This document shows, piece by piece, positions 1 to 10,400 of a stretch of DNA of 64,000 bases. Positions within the stretch are counted from its first letter, which is position 1. The number at the start of each line of letters is the position of its first letter. Source of the DNA: Peptostreptococcaceae bacterium pGA-8. GTDB lineage: Bacteria; Bacillota; Clostridia; Peptostreptococcales; Anaerovoracaceae. The translations under genes and the position numbers were made by a program. Under the pieces are notes generated by a model. The model searched no databases and was not told the DNA's origin. It worked only from the letters and a program-made list of their open reading frames with translations. The stretch is taken from NCBI GenBank assembly GCA_900112915.1, contig FONK01000007.1, forward strand, positions 51,648 through 115,647, read 5' to 3'.

Positions 1-1
1 C

Positions 2-1333
2 GCCCCCGCAGACGGGACCTATAATTTTGTTGGAACTCTTAATAGTGAAGGTACCTACGATGTAATAGTAAATTCTAATTACCCTGTAAATGGTAAAAAT
101 AGTGTTCACTATATGGATCAAAAAGTTTGGGGCGCCTCCGGAGCAGGCAATAATACTCAGCGAATCGGGCAGCTAAAATACAGTCCTAAGGGCGTCATAT
201 CCTTACTGAAAAAATCAAAAGTTGAAAGGAATGAAAAAGGGGAAGCATTTAATTTATCAGGTGCAGAATATGGTGTATATCATGATAAGAATATGACAAA
301 ACTCGCCGGAATATTAGTATCGGGTGAAAATGGTGAGAGTAATAAGCTGGAATTACCGGTAGGCGTATACTATATCAAAGAGGAGAAGGCACCTGAAGGT
401 TTTCAAATAAATACTGAAATCTATGAAGTTACATTGGAAGAAGGGAAACCGATAGTTGTAACTGCATATGATGAGCCGAATGCGCATATTGAAACCGTGG
501 CATTTTTTCATACGGGACTTAAAGAAGGTGTGAGAGAAAAGAAGTCAATAATTCATGATAAAGTAAACTATGAAAATCTTGTTCCCGGTGATGAATATGT
601 TATTAAAGGGAAGCTTTTAAACAGGGATAACGCTAAAGAAGTTGTAGCAGAGGCAGAGAAAAAATTCACACCGACTGTTTCTAATGGAACGGAGCTTATA
701 GAATTTAAAACAAACGGTTGTGAGTATAAAGGCAGCAGACTTGTAGCCGTTGAAGAATTGTATAAAAATGATAAAATCGTAGGAAGCCATATGGATTTGG
801 AATGTGATGAACAGACGGTTGTTTTTCCAAGCCTAAGAACAATGGCTACTGATTACAAGGATAAGGATAAGACCTTAAAGGACGAGGACAATGTTACAAT
901 AGTTGATAAAGTTCAATATGAGAATTTAATTCCCGGAAATGAATATGAGATAAAAGGGATTATCATGGATAAAGGTACAGGTAAGCCACTGTTAATTAAG
1001 GGTAAAGAAATTAAAGCGGAAAAAAGGTTTAAAGCGACCAAGGCGGATGGCTTTGAGGAACTGAAATTTACATTTGATGCAAGAAGTTTAGGCGGCAGAG
1101 ATGTGGTAGTCTTTGAAAGAATTTATAGAGAGGGAATAGAAATTGCCGCACATGCTGACATAAATGATAAGGATCAGAGTCTTACAATAGAAAAGACCTC
1201 TGTTAAGAGTCCTAAAACCGGTGACCGTATAAACATCAATCCGTTATTTCCAATTGCTATTATAGCAGCAGCTTTTTGTTTAACCAGATTTAAAAAGGAT
1301 AAAAGGGATAATTTGCCGGGAAAACAAAGCTAG
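2..1333 (+). CDS. Sortase-anchored VaFE/SpaA-type surface protein, 5' end missing
   Basis: The frame is open from the window edge, so the gene begins upstream and the first ATG at 113 is internal. Counting from that ATG, residues about 25-122 resemble a SpaA/prealbumin-like Ig fold (ending EEKAPEGFQ..., YEVTLEEGK). Two VaFE-type repeats follow, about 123-245 and 255-363, each opening with a D-K-V-x-Y-E-N-L-x-P-G motif and closing with a Gln-containing strand (DEQTVVF, DKDQSLTI); in this family a Thr-Gln ester bond stabilises the fold. The tail has SPKTGD (LPXTG variant), a hydrophobic segment and a KKDKR end, so a sortase should link it to the wall. Probable adhesin or pilin subunit; partner and ligand are unknown. 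It sits directly before pyrH, where rpsB-tsf are usual. Confidence 0.8.
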   Translation, partial: APADGTYNFVGTLNSEGTYDVIVNSNYPVNGKNSVHYMDQKVWGASGAGNNTQRIGQLKYSPKGVISLLKKSKVERNEKGEAFNLSGAEYGVYHDKNMTKLAGILVSGENGESNKLELPVGVYYIKEEKAPEGFQINTEIYEVTLEEGKPIVVTAYDEPNAHIETVAFFHTGLKEGVREKKSIIHDKVNYENLVPGDEYVIKGKLLNRDNAKEVVAEAEKKFTPTVSNGTELIEFKTNGCEYKGSRLVAVEELYKNDKIVGSHMDLECDEQTVVFPSLRTMATDYKDKDKTLKDEDNVTIVDKVQYENLIPGNEYEIKGIIMDKGTGKPLLIKGKEIKAEKRFKATKADGFEELKFTFDARSLGGRDVVVFERIYREGIEIAAHADINDKDQSLTIEKTSVKSPKTGDRININPLFPIAIIAAAFCLTRFKKDKRDNLPGKQS

Positions 1334-1368
1334 GATATAGATTATATACAATAAAACCATGAAAGTAA

Positions 1369-1397
1369 TTGAAACTCCCTGCTAATTTTGGTAAAAT
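1369..1397 (+). promoter_or_regulatory. Promoter for the pyrH-frr operon
   Basis: TTGAAA (1369-1374), a 17-base spacer and TAAAAT (1392-1397) lie about 37 bases before the pyrH ATG. Spacing is ideal for a vegetative sigma factor. Recognised by eye only. Confidence 0.55.
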
Positions 1398-1433
1398 GAT
1401 GTAGATATAAAACTAAGTATTGAGGTGATATAA

Positions 1434-2138
1434 ATGGAACCAAAGTACCGACGAATTTTACTTAAGATTAGTGGGGAAGCTTTAGCCGGAGGCAATCGTT
1501 TTGGAATAGATTCTGAAACGGTTGTAAAAATTGCTAAAGAAATAAAAAAGGTAAAGGATTTGGGTGTTGAGATTGCTATTGTAGTCGGTGGAGGCAACTT
1601 CTGGAGAGGAAGAACCGGTAAGGATATGGACAAGGCTACAGCGGACTATATGGGAATGCTTGCAACAGTTATGAATTCTCTTGCCCTTCAGGATGCTTTT
1701 TTGGCTATAGGTGCTAAGGCAAAGGTGCAAACCGCCATTGAAATGCGTGAAATTGGCGAACCTTATGCAAGAAGAAAAGCGTTGAGCAATTTGGAGCATA
1801 AGGATATTGTAATTTTTGGTGCCGGAACTGGAAATCCATTTTTCACAACAGACACTGCTGCAGCTTTAAGAGCAGCAGAAATTGGTGCAGATGTTATTTT
1901 ACTGGCTAAGAATGTAGATGCAGTATATTCAGATGACCCTGTAACAAATCCTGATGCGGTAAAGTATGACAGATTGACTCATAAGGAAATTCTGGATAAG
2001 GATTTAAAGGTTATGGATCTGACAGCCGCTACTCTTTGCAAAGATAATAACATTGCAATTCATGTTTTTGCCATATCGGAAGAAGGAAATGTTCTGAAGG
2101 CTGTATGTGGCGAGAATATTGGAACAATTATCGAATAG
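1434..2138 (+). CDS. pyrH: UMP kinase
   Basis: Phosphorylates UMP to UDP with ATP, the committed step towards UTP and CTP; a cytoplasmic hexamer of the amino-acid-kinase fold. The 234-residue length is typical. The N-terminus [14 protein letters not shown] and the glycine loop [10 protein letters not shown] are family hallmarks, and [17 protein letters not shown] contains the nucleotide-binding and acceptor segment. The ATG is preceded by TGAGGTGAT. It is followed after 40 bases by frr, the standard pairing; the usual rpsB-tsf upstream are absent and a surface-protein gene ends 100 bases before it. Confidence 0.97.
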   Translation: MEPKYRRILLKISGEALAGGNRFGIDSETVVKIAKEIKKVKDLGVEIAIVVGGGNFWRGRTGKDMDKATADYMGMLATVMNSLALQDAFLAIGAKAKVQTAIEMREIGEPYARRKALSNLEHKDIVIFGAGTGNPFFTTDTAAALRAAEIGADVILLAKNVDAVYSDDPVTNPDAVKYDRLTHKEILDKDLKVMDLTAATLCKDNNIAIHVFAISEEGNVLKAVCGENIGTIIE

Positions 2139-2178
2139 AAAACCGGTTGAAGATTAAAAAGATTTTTGGAGGAATATC

Positions 2179-2733
2179 ATGAGCCATTCACACAAGACAA
2201 TGGAAGAACGTATAGTTAAGACAATAGAGGTATTGAGAGAGGACCTTAATACAGTAAGAGCAGGAAGAGCTAATCCGGCTTTACTTGATAAGATTGTGGT
2301 AGATTACTATGGAAGTCCGACTCCGCTTAGGAATTTATCTAGCATTTCTGTACCTGATCCAAGGACACTTATGATTACACCATTTGATCCTAAGTCACTT
2401 GGCGATGTTGAAAAAGCAATTAATGTATCTGATATAGGCATTACACCTTCAAATGACGGAAAGTGCATAAGACTTGTTATACCTCAGCTTACAGAAGAAA
2501 GAAGAAAAGAGCTTACTAAGGGAGCTAAAAAAATGGGTGAGGATGCAAAAATTGCCATTAGAAACCTAAGAAGAGATGCTAACGAGGCTCTTAAGAAGCA
2601 GGAAAAAGATGGTGAAATTTCTGAGGACGATTTAAAGAAGGATTTGGATAAGGTTCAGAAGACAATTGATAAAGCTGTCAAAGATATTGACGATATAATC
2701 GCAGTTAAAGAAAAGGAAATCATGGAAGTATAA
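2179..2733 (+). CDS. frr: Ribosome recycling factor
   Basis: Splits post-termination ribosomes together with EF-G so that subunits can be reused. The 184-residue protein has the usual length. It shows the conserved LNTVRAGRANPALLDKI, the domain II segment YYGSPTPLRNLSSISVPDPRTL, and the helical C-terminal bundle with EERRKELTKGAKKMGEDAKIAIRN. TTTTTGGAGGA precedes the ATG. It follows pyrH in the same operon; a stable hairpin lies between it and uppS and may reduce read-through. Confidence 0.97.
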   Translation: MSHSHKTMEERIVKTIEVLREDLNTVRAGRANPALLDKIVVDYYGSPTPLRNLSSISVPDPRTLMITPFDPKSLGDVEKAINVSDIGITPSNDGKCIRLVIPQLTEERRKELTKGAKKMGEDAKIAIRNLRRDANEALKKQEKDGEISEDDLKKDLDKVQKTIDKAVKDIDDIIAVKEKEIMEV

Positions 2734-2736
2734 GTT

Positions 2737-2765
2737 TGTGGCTGCATTTGCAGCCACATTGTATT
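2737..2765 (+). terminator. Hairpin between frr and uppS
   Basis: TGTGGCTGC (2737-2745) and GCAGCCACA (2750-2758) form a 9-bp stem with a 4-base loop, followed by TTGTATTT. The T-run is interrupted, so this could be a partial terminator or an mRNA-stability hairpin. Confidence 0.5.
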
Positions 2766-2775
2766 TGAGGAGAAA

Positions 2776-3498
2776 ATGATAAATTCTAATTATGTTCCAA
2801 GTCATGTAGCCATTATTATGGATGGGAACGGCAGATGGGCGGAGAAGCGGTTTTTGCCGAGGGCGGCAGGTCATAATGCCGGAATGAAGGCTATGAAGGA
2901 AATCGTCAAAGCAGCATCAACTTTAGGCGTCAAACACTTAACTGTATATGCATTTTCAACTGAAAACTGGAAAAGAAGTCAAGAGGAAGTAGGCGCTATT
3001 TTTAAGCTTTTAATTAAATATGTGAAGAGCGAATTGATGGAGCTTAACCAGAATAATGTTAAAGTTAAGGTTCTTGGAGATTATTCTGCAATACCGGAGG
3101 CTGCAAAGGAATCCTTGGAGCAGCTTCTGGAATCTACTAAAAATAATACAGGTTTACAGTTTAATATAGCTTTGAATTATGGAAGCAGGATGGAAATTGT
3201 AAGAGCTGCTAATGCCATAAACGAGGCCATTTCTAAAGGCATTATTTGTGGTCCAATTACAGAAGATATGCTATCAAGCTATCTATATACAGGCGTTGAA
3301 AATGGTTCAATTCCTGACCCGGAATTGATTATAAGGACCAGTGGAGAGCAAAGACTGTCTAATTTCTTGTTATGGCAATGTGCATATACAGAGTTTTTCT
3401 TTACTGATACCTTGTGGCCAGATTTCGACAAAGATGAATTTGAACGGATATTGGAGAGTTTCCGGAATAGAGACAGAAGATTTGGAGGAAGAAAATAG
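2776..3498 (+). CDS. uppS: Undecaprenyl diphosphate synthase (cis-prenyltransferase)
   Basis: Adds cis isoprene units from isopentenyl diphosphate to farnesyl diphosphate, making the C55 carrier lipid for peptidoglycan and wall polymers. The 240 residues carry the catalytic N-terminus HVAIIMDGNGRWAEKR (Asp and the phosphate-binding Gly-Asn-Gly-Arg), the HLTVYAFSTENWKR segment, and the C-terminal IIRTSGEQRLSNFLLWQ and TLWPDF signatures. GAGGAG lies 4 bases before the ATG. It is three bases from cdsA and forms a lipid-precursor block with dxr and ispG downstream. Confidence 0.97.
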   Translation: MINSNYVPSHVAIIMDGNGRWAEKRFLPRAAGHNAGMKAMKEIVKAASTLGVKHLTVYAFSTENWKRSQEEVGAIFKLLIKYVKSELMELNQNNVKVKVLGDYSAIPEAAKESLEQLLESTKNNTGLQFNIALNYGSRMEIVRAANAINEAISKGIICGPITEDMLSSYLYTGVENGSIPDPELIIRTSGEQRLSNFLLWQCAYTEFFFTDTLWPDFDKDEFERILESFRNRDRRFGGRK

Positions 3499-3501
3499 CT
3501 T

Positions 3502-4287
3502 ATGAAAACTAGAGTAATATCCGGATTGGTAATGCTGCCGCTACTTGCTGTTGTTTATTTTGGGGGATGGCCTCTTTTTGTAGCTGTTGCCTTGGTCATG
3601 ATATTAGGCATTAAGGAATTTCTGCAAGGATTTAAATCAATGGGGATAAATTCTTCGCCCGTTGTACCTTATATATCTATTGCAGCTCTATTAATCATTG
3701 GTGCATTAAATTATGATGTGGATTATAGACTTATATCACTTTGGATGGTAGGCTCGATAATTGCTTCAATGCTTTATATGTTCAATATACAAGAACGAAA
3801 ACCGGAGGATTCTATGGCAACCATATTGGGAATCATATATGTAGGATTCTTCTCGTTTCATGTAGTTTTAGTAGATAGAACGGAATACGATATATTAACT
3901 TGGATGATCTTTATTACAGCCTTTGGCTCAGATGTTATGGCATATTTCACAGGCTATTTTCTAGGGAAGCACAAATTAGCCCCGGTACTCAGCCCAAAGA
4001 AAACCATAGAAGGCGCAGTGGGAGGTGTAATAGGAAGTATGGCCTTATCAGCGTTGTTTTCTTACTTCTTTGCACCTGCAATTATGATTCATTGCATTAT
4101 AATGGGATTCTTTTGCAGTATTTTATCCATGTGTGGGGACCTTACAGCTTCTGCATTTAAGCGAAAAATGGGTATAAAGGACTATGGAAACCTTATACCC
4201 GGACATGGTGGAATAATGGATAGATTTGACAGCGTTTTGTTTACAGCTCCGGCAATTTTCTATTATATTATTTTCTTCATACAATAA
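3502..4287 (+). CDS. cdsA: Phosphatidate cytidylyltransferase
   Basis: Makes CDP-diacylglycerol from phosphatidic acid and CTP, the branch point of phospholipid synthesis; a multi-pass inner-membrane enzyme. The 261 residues are mostly hydrophobic helices. The C-terminal CDS signature is present: SAFKRKMGIKDYGNLIPGHGG followed by DRFDS, and upstream FGSDVMAYFTGYFLGKHKL and SPKKTIEGAVGG. GAGGAAGAAAATAGCTT precedes the ATG, so the RBS lies inside the end of uppS. Confidence 0.96.
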   Translation: MKTRVISGLVMLPLLAVVYFGGWPLFVAVALVMILGIKEFLQGFKSMGINSSPVVPYISIAALLIIGALNYDVDYRLISLWMVGSIIASMLYMFNIQERKPEDSMATILGIIYVGFFSFHVVLVDRTEYDILTWMIFITAFGSDVMAYFTGYFLGKHKLAPVLSPKKTIEGAVGGVIGSMALSALFSYFFAPAIMIHCIIMGFFCSILSMCGDLTASAFKRKMGIKDYGNLIPGHGGIMDRFDSVLFTAPAIFYYIIFFIQ

Positions 4288-4296
4288 AGGAGTATT

Positions 4297-5439
4297 ATGA
4301 AAAAAATTGCAATTCTCGGAAGTACCGGTTCAATAGGCACTCAGGCTTTAGATGTTGCCAGACTCAATAAGGATTCTTTTTCCGTAACAGCTCTTGCCTG
4401 TGGTGACAATATATCCTTGCTTAAAGAGCAGATAAAAGAATTTAATCCATCTATGGTTTCTGTAAAAACAGAGGAGCATGCTCTTGAAATTGGCAAATTA
4501 TTCCCCGGGTTAGATGTGCATTGGGGGAAAGAAGGACTTGAGCATGTTGCAGAGTTTTCTGATGCGACTTTTTTGCTGAATGCAGTTATGGGAATGAGAG
4601 GAATGGTTCCTACATACAAAGCAATTAAAGCCCATAAGACCATTGCCCTTGCAAATAAAGAAACTCTGGTGGCAGGCGGGGAGCTTATAATGGAGGCCCT
4701 GAAAAATGAAGGTGTTACTATGCTTCCGGTAGACAGTGAGCATAGTGCAATTTTTCAGAGCTTACAGGGGGCCCACAATCCGGTTAAGCGAATTTTGTTG
4801 ACTGCATCCGGCGGACCTTTCAGGGGATATAGTCTTGCACAGTTGAAAGAAGTAACCCTTGAACAGGCTCTTAAGCATCCTAACTGGTCTATGGGAAGAA
4901 AAATTACAATTGATTCAGCAACTATGATGAACAAGGGTCTTGAAATTATAGAGGCTAAATGGCTCTTTGATGTCGATGCCGAAAATATTGAAGTCCATGT
5001 GCATCCTCAGAGTATAGTTCATTCTGCAGTGGAATTTTTTGATAATTCTGTTATTGCACAGATGGGAACTCCGGATATGAAGATTCCTATCTCCTATGCA
5101 ATGACATATCCGAAAAGGAAGCCTTGTGGAAGCGGCAGCTTGGATTTGTTCAGCTTTGAGAAAGGTCTCACATTTGAGCCGGTAGATCGCAAGGTGTTTA
5201 AATGTGTAGACTTAGCATATGAAGCTATTAGAATGGGAAAGAGCTATCCGGCAGCTCTAAATGGTGCCAACGAAGTATTGGTTGATATGTTTCTAAGGAA
5301 AGAAATAAGCTTTATAGATATACAAAATACACTTATGAAAGTCTTGGATGAACATAAGCCTTGTACTATTAAATACATTGAAGATGTCGAAGCTGCAGAT
5401 GAAGAGATTAGAAGAAGAATTAAAGAGGATACATTATGA
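4297..5439 (+). CDS. dxr: 1-deoxy-D-xylulose 5-phosphate reductoisomerase
   Basis: Second step of the MEP isoprenoid pathway: converts DXP to 2-C-methyl-D-erythritol 4-phosphate with NADPH. The 380-residue length is typical. The N-terminal dinucleotide-binding loop is ILGSTGSIGTQALDV; LANKETLVAGG and PVDSEHSAIFQ carry the metal and substrate residues; LTASGGPFRG, HPNWSMGRKITIDSATMMNK and NGANEVLV are further family motifs. It overlaps rseP by four bases (ATGA-type junction), and with ispG shows that this organism uses the MEP route. Confidence 0.97.
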   Translation: MKKIAILGSTGSIGTQALDVARLNKDSFSVTALACGDNISLLKEQIKEFNPSMVSVKTEEHALEIGKLFPGLDVHWGKEGLEHVAEFSDATFLLNAVMGMRGMVPTYKAIKAHKTIALANKETLVAGGELIMEALKNEGVTMLPVDSEHSAIFQSLQGAHNPVKRILLTASGGPFRGYSLAQLKEVTLEQALKHPNWSMGRKITIDSATMMNKGLEIIEAKWLFDVDAENIEVHVHPQSIVHSAVEFFDNSVIAQMGTPDMKIPISYAMTYPKRKPCGSGSLDLFSFEKGLTFEPVDRKVFKCVDLAYEAIRMGKSYPAALNGANEVLVDMFLRKEISFIDIQNTLMKVLDEHKPCTIKYIEDVEAADEEIRRRIKEDTL

Positions 5440-6431
5440 CAGCAATTTATGCAATACTACTATTTTTATTAATGATAACACCTCACGAATTAGGTCATCT
5501 TTTAGTGGCTAAGGCAGTAGGTGTACAGGTAAATGAGTTTGCCATCGGGATGGGACCGGCTATTTTCAAAAGACAGAAGGGGGAAACCTTATATTCGCTC
5601 AGGGCTTTTCCTCTAGGTGGATACTGCGCCATGGAAGGGGAAAATGAAGAAAGTGATAATGAAAGAGCTTTCAACAATAGACCTGCCTGGGCGAAGATTT
5701 TGGTTCTGGTGGCAGGGGCAGCTATGAATGTCCTTACTGCTTTAATAATAATGATTTGTATCTCATTGGCTGTCGGGACAGCTACCAATACAGTTGGAGA
5801 GGTTACTAAAGGTGGTCCCGCTGAGCTTCAGGGGATTGTCGCAGGTGATAAAATTGTCGCAATAAACGGACAGGCTACAGACGAATGGCAGGAAGTCATA
5901 AACGGCATCAGAGATTCGAAGGATATTGTTGAACTGACTGTAGATAGAAATGGTGAAATAATCAATTATTCCCTTACACCAACTGTTGGTAGTGATAAGG
6001 TACCGGTAATAGGCATAAAAAGCAAAATAGTTAAGGACCCGATAAAGTCTATTTCAAACGGGGCTAAAGGCACTTGGCAGATGGGCAAATTAATGTTCTC
6101 ATCATTAAAGCAGTTGATAAGTGGCAGTGCTTCAATTAAAGATGTTGCAGGTCCTGTCGGTATGGTGTCACTGGTTGGACAGACAGGCAAGCTGGGATTT
6201 ACCTATGTTGCAAATTTAATAGCGCTAATAAGCCTAAACTTGGCGATTTTAAATCTTTTGCCACTACCGGCTCTCGATGGTGGAAGGATAATTTTTGTTA
6301 TCATTAGAAAAATTACAGGCAAAATGATATCTGACAGAACAGAAGGAATAGTGCATATGATAGGCATGGCTCTTCTTCTGGGTCTCCTCCTTATGGTGAC
6401 GGTTAATGATGTAGGAAGGTTATTCCAATGA
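5436..6431 (+). CDS. rseP: Site-2 intramembrane zinc metalloprotease
   Basis: Cleaves membrane-embedded substrates such as anti-sigma factors and signal-peptide remnants. Family: RseP/RasP/YluC. The zinc motif HELGH lies in the first membrane segment (about residues 17-21). A PDZ domain occupies about residues 115-185 (GGPAELQGIVAGDKIVAING). The second zinc-ligand region is NLLPLPALDGGRI near residue 280, the classic LDG motif. At 331 residues it is slightly shorter than B. subtilis RasP. It overlaps both dxr and ispG by four bases, implying translational coupling. Its natural substrate here is not visible in the window. Confidence 0.95.
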   Translation: MTAIYAILLFLLMITPHELGHLLVAKAVGVQVNEFAIGMGPAIFKRQKGETLYSLRAFPLGGYCAMEGENEESDNERAFNNRPAWAKILVLVAGAAMNVLTALIIMICISLAVGTATNTVGEVTKGGPAELQGIVAGDKIVAINGQATDEWQEVINGIRDSKDIVELTVDRNGEIINYSLTPTVGSDKVPVIGIKSKIVKDPIKSISNGAKGTWQMGKLMFSSLKQLISGSASIKDVAGPVGMVSLVGQTGKLGFTYVANLIALISLNLAILNLLPLPALDGGRIIFVIIRKITGKMISDRTEGIVHMIGMALLLGLLLMVTVNDVGRLFQ

Positions 6432-7477
6432 CTAAGCAGGTAATGTGCGGAAATGTTGCAATTGGCGGCGGAGCACCTATTTCGATTCAGTCTATGACCA
6501 ATGTTTCTTCAACTGATGAAAAGGAACTGGTTAGACAAATAAGCAGCTTGGCAGCGGCAGGCTGTGATATCGTCAGGGTTGCTGTTCCTGATATGGAGGC
6601 AGCAGAGACTCTAAAAAAGGTAAAAAAACAGATTGCGATACCTCTGGTTGCCGATATTCATTTCGATTATAGACTGGCTGTTGCAGCAATTGCTTCAGGA
6701 GCAGATAAGATACGAATAAACCCGGGCAATATAGGTGATGCAAACCGTGTTAGAGAAGTGGTTAAAGCGGCATCAGAAAGAAATATTCCCATTCGTGTAG
6801 GAGTTAATTCCGGCTCTCTGGAAAAAGACATAATCGAAAAAAATGGCGGTGTAACAGCTGAAGGATTAGCTGAAAGTGCACTAAGAAATTTAAGGCTGAT
6901 TGAAGATATGGGCTATGATAATTTAGTAGTATCTTTAAAGTCTTCAGATGTTGCTATGAATTATCATGCCCATAAAATTGTGAGTGAAGGAACAGAGCAT
7001 CCAATTCATATAGGTATAACTGAAGCAGGTACTATACGAAGGGGTCAACTAAAATCAGCAGCAGGATTAAGTCCGCTGCTTTTACAGGGAATTGGCGATA
7101 CCATGAGGATATCCATGACTGCAGACCCTGTGGAAGAGGTTATTTTTGCAAAAGAGCTACTGGCGATACTTGGTATGGCTGAAGGCGGGGTTAATATAGT
7201 TTCATGTCCAACCTGCGGCAGAACCAAGATTGACCTTCAAGGTCTTGCTGAAGCCGTAGAAAAACGAATGAATGAAGAAAAAATTGCCCATAATATAACC
7301 ATAGCTGTAATGGGATGTGCTGTAAATGGACCGGGAGAGGCTAAAAGTGCCGATTACGGAGTTGCAGGGGGGCAAGGAAAAGGGATAATATTTTCAAAGG
7401 GAAAAATAATAAAAACAACGCCGGAAGAGCATCTTTTAGATGAGCTTATTGGTATTATTAAGGCAGATATAAAATGA
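6428..7477 (+). CDS. ispG: 4-hydroxy-3-methylbut-2-en-1-yl diphosphate synthase
   Basis: Iron-sulphur enzyme of the MEP pathway that reductively opens MEcPP to HMBPP using ferredoxin or flavodoxin. The 349 residues show the TIM-barrel start IGGGAPISIQSMTNVSS, LVADIHFDYRLA, KIRINPGNIG, and the [4Fe-4S] ligands in SCPTCGRTKIDL and MGCAVNGPGEA. The start ATG overlaps the end of rseP; its RBS, AGGAAGGT, lies within rseP. It also overlaps polC by four bases. Confidence 0.97.
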   Translation: MTKQVMCGNVAIGGGAPISIQSMTNVSSTDEKELVRQISSLAAAGCDIVRVAVPDMEAAETLKKVKKQIAIPLVADIHFDYRLAVAAIASGADKIRINPGNIGDANRVREVVKAASERNIPIRVGVNSGSLEKDIIEKNGGVTAEGLAESALRNLRLIEDMGYDNLVVSLKSSDVAMNYHAHKIVSEGTEHPIHIGITEAGTIRRGQLKSAAGLSPLLLQGIGDTMRISMTADPVEEVIFAKELLAILGMAEGGVNIVSCPTCGRTKIDLQGLAEAVEKRMNEEKIAHNITIAVMGCAVNGPGEAKSADYGVAGGQGKGIIFSKGKIIKTTPEEHLLDELIGIIKADIK

Positions 7478-10400
7478 TAGAATTGATTGAGCAATCATTA
7501 ACATATGAAAAATTAGGAGATCATTCAAAAGAAGATTTCAGCTATAGGGTCATCAGTGCAGATCTTAATTCAAAAGACGGAGTTTTAAAAATTAAACTGC
7601 GTCTTAATTTTGTGATGCCCTTCTTAGATGGAGAAAAATTAAAGACCCTTGTCAAATCACAGGTTCCGGGTTTAAATAAAGTTCAGATTGAGTATGAGTA
7701 TGATGAAATTATTCAAAGCCATGAGGAAATAGTAGCCCTTATAATTGAGAATATGGTTTTAAGTCCTTCCATGAGAAGTCCGTGGCTTAATTCCATAAAG
7801 ACAGGAATGTTTGAAATTAAGGGAAATACAATCGAGATACAGGCTTTAGGTATTAGTGCAACTGAAGCCCTTAATTCTACCATGTCAAAGCAGCTTTCGA
7901 AGGCACTTAATTCTAAATTCAGTATGGAATATAATGTGGTGTTTCTAAATAATGAAAACCTTTATGCAGAAGCTGAAGAAAAAAAGCGAGAGCTGGAGCA
8001 GGCGTCTATATTAAGCACACCTAAGAATATTGCTATTAAGCAGTCTGTTGAAAATAAAAAGAAATGCAGCATAAGTAAAGAAGGTAATCGTTTAATTGGA
8101 AGAGGTAAAATGGGTACCCTTACTATGCTTTCAGATATCATTGAGCCTGAGGAAGCCATAGATGGAGGAGATTCCAAGAATAATTCCAACTCCGGTGCAA
8201 TTATAACCGTTGAGGGAATAGTCTTTTTTGTTGAGGCAAGGTCAATTGGCAAGGAAAGGCAGCTGGTTACAATGCACATAACGGACAAAAAAACCAGCGT
8301 CTGTGCAAAGCTGTTTGTCAGTGATGAGGTTTGGGAAGAACTCAGTCATGAAATTAAACCGGGTGATTGTCTGAAATTATTAGCAGAACCAAAGATGGAT
8401 CAGTATGACAAGACCATGGTATTAATGGTCAAGGCCATTGACAGGTCCACGGTGAAAGAGCGAGAGGATAATTATGAAGGCCTTAAGCGTGTGGAGCTCC
8501 ATGCTCATACTAAGATGAGCGCCATGGATGGACTGAACACAGTGGAGAACCTCATAAAGACCTCAGCCAGATGGGGGCATCCGGCTGTTTCAATTACAGA
8601 CCATGGAGTGGTACAGAGCTTTCCGGATGCGGCAAAGGAACAATCCAAGCTAAAAAAGCAAGGGATCAATATTAAAATCATATACGGTGTGGAAGGCTAT
8701 GTTTTTGATGACAGAGATTGCCTAAATGAAGATGGAACAATAAATTATAAAAAGAAGGACACCAATCACATAATATTAATAGCTAAAAATCAAGAAGGCT
8801 TAAAGAATATATATAAGCTGATTTCCTTTTCTCATCTCGACTATTTTTATAAAAAACCAAGAATGCCTAAGTCTATAATAGAAAAATATAGGGAGGGTAT
8901 CATTATCGGATCAGCCTGTGAAGCCGGTGAGGTCTACAGAGGTATTTTAGCAGGCTTGCCTGACGAGGAGCTACTGAAAATTGCCGAGTTTTATGACTAC
9001 CTGGAGATTCAACCTCTGATAAATAATAGATTTCTCCTGGAAGGTAATAATAAGCATGTAAAAATCGATATAAAAGATAAAAGCGATATTATTAAGTGCA
9101 ATTTGAAGGTTGTAGAATTGGCAGACAGGCTTGGCAAAAAAGTAGTGGCAACAACCGACGCTCACTATGATGAGCCGGAGGCCGCCATATACAGAAATAT
9201 TCTAATGGCCGGAATGGGCTTCAAGGATGCGGAGCGTGGGCAAGGCCTATATATGAGAACCACCGAAGAAATGCTTGAAGAATTCAGCTACTTAGGCGAT
9301 AGAGCCTACGAAGTGGTTGTGGAAAACACCAACTATATTTCAGATATGGTGGAAGAAGTTAGACCTGTACCTAAAGGAAAATTCCCGCCTAAAATTCCGG
9401 GTGCCGATGAGACCTTAAGAGAGTCATGTATGGAAAGGGCGTATAGCCTATATGGCAATCCATTGCCTGAGCCAATTGAAGAAAGACTGGAAAAAGAGCT
9501 AAATTCCATAATCAGCAATGGTTATGCAGTTATGTATGTAGCGGCACAAATGCTGGTTAAAAAGTCTTTAGAGGATGGTTATCTTGTAGGCTCAAGAGGT
9601 TCAGTAGGTTCATCCTTTGCTGCCACTATGGCAGGAATAACAGAGGTAAACCCATTGGAGCCCCATTACATATGTCCTGAATGTAAACATCTTGAATGGG
9701 GAGATATGGCTTTATACGACTGCGGCGTGGATATGCCTGACAAAACATGCCCGATCTGCGGTGCCCAAATGAATAAAGACGGCTTCACCATTCCTTTTGC
9801 TACATTCTTGGGATTTAACGGAGATAAGGAGCCTGATATCGACCTTAACTTTGCCGGAGAATATCAAGCTACAGCACATAAATATGTTGGAGAAATATTT
9901 GGAGAAGAGAATGTATTTAAAGCAGGTACGGTAGGAACTGTTAAAGAAAAAACCGCTTTCGGTTATGTTAAAAAGTTCTTTGAGCAAACCCAAAGGCCGG
10001 TGAACAAGTACGAAATAAACAGGCTTACTATGAGCTGCTCAGGGGTTAAAAGGACTACCGGACAGCATCCGGGTGGTATTATAATTGTTCCGGAGGGTCA
10101 TGAAATTTATGAGTTTTGTCCGGTGCAACACCCTGCCAATGACAGCACAACGGACATAATAACAACACACTTCGATTATCATAAGATTGACGAAAATCTT
10201 TTAAAATTAGACATTTTGGGACACACTATACCGTCAATGATTAGACAGCTTCAAGACTTTACGGGTGTGGATCCTATTAAAGTGCCTTTAACAGACCCTA
10301 AGGTTTTGAGTATATTTAATGGCGTCGATGCTCTTGATATAGTAGACAAGGATTATAAAGCGACCCATGGAAGCTATGCAATACCGGAATTTGGAACTGC

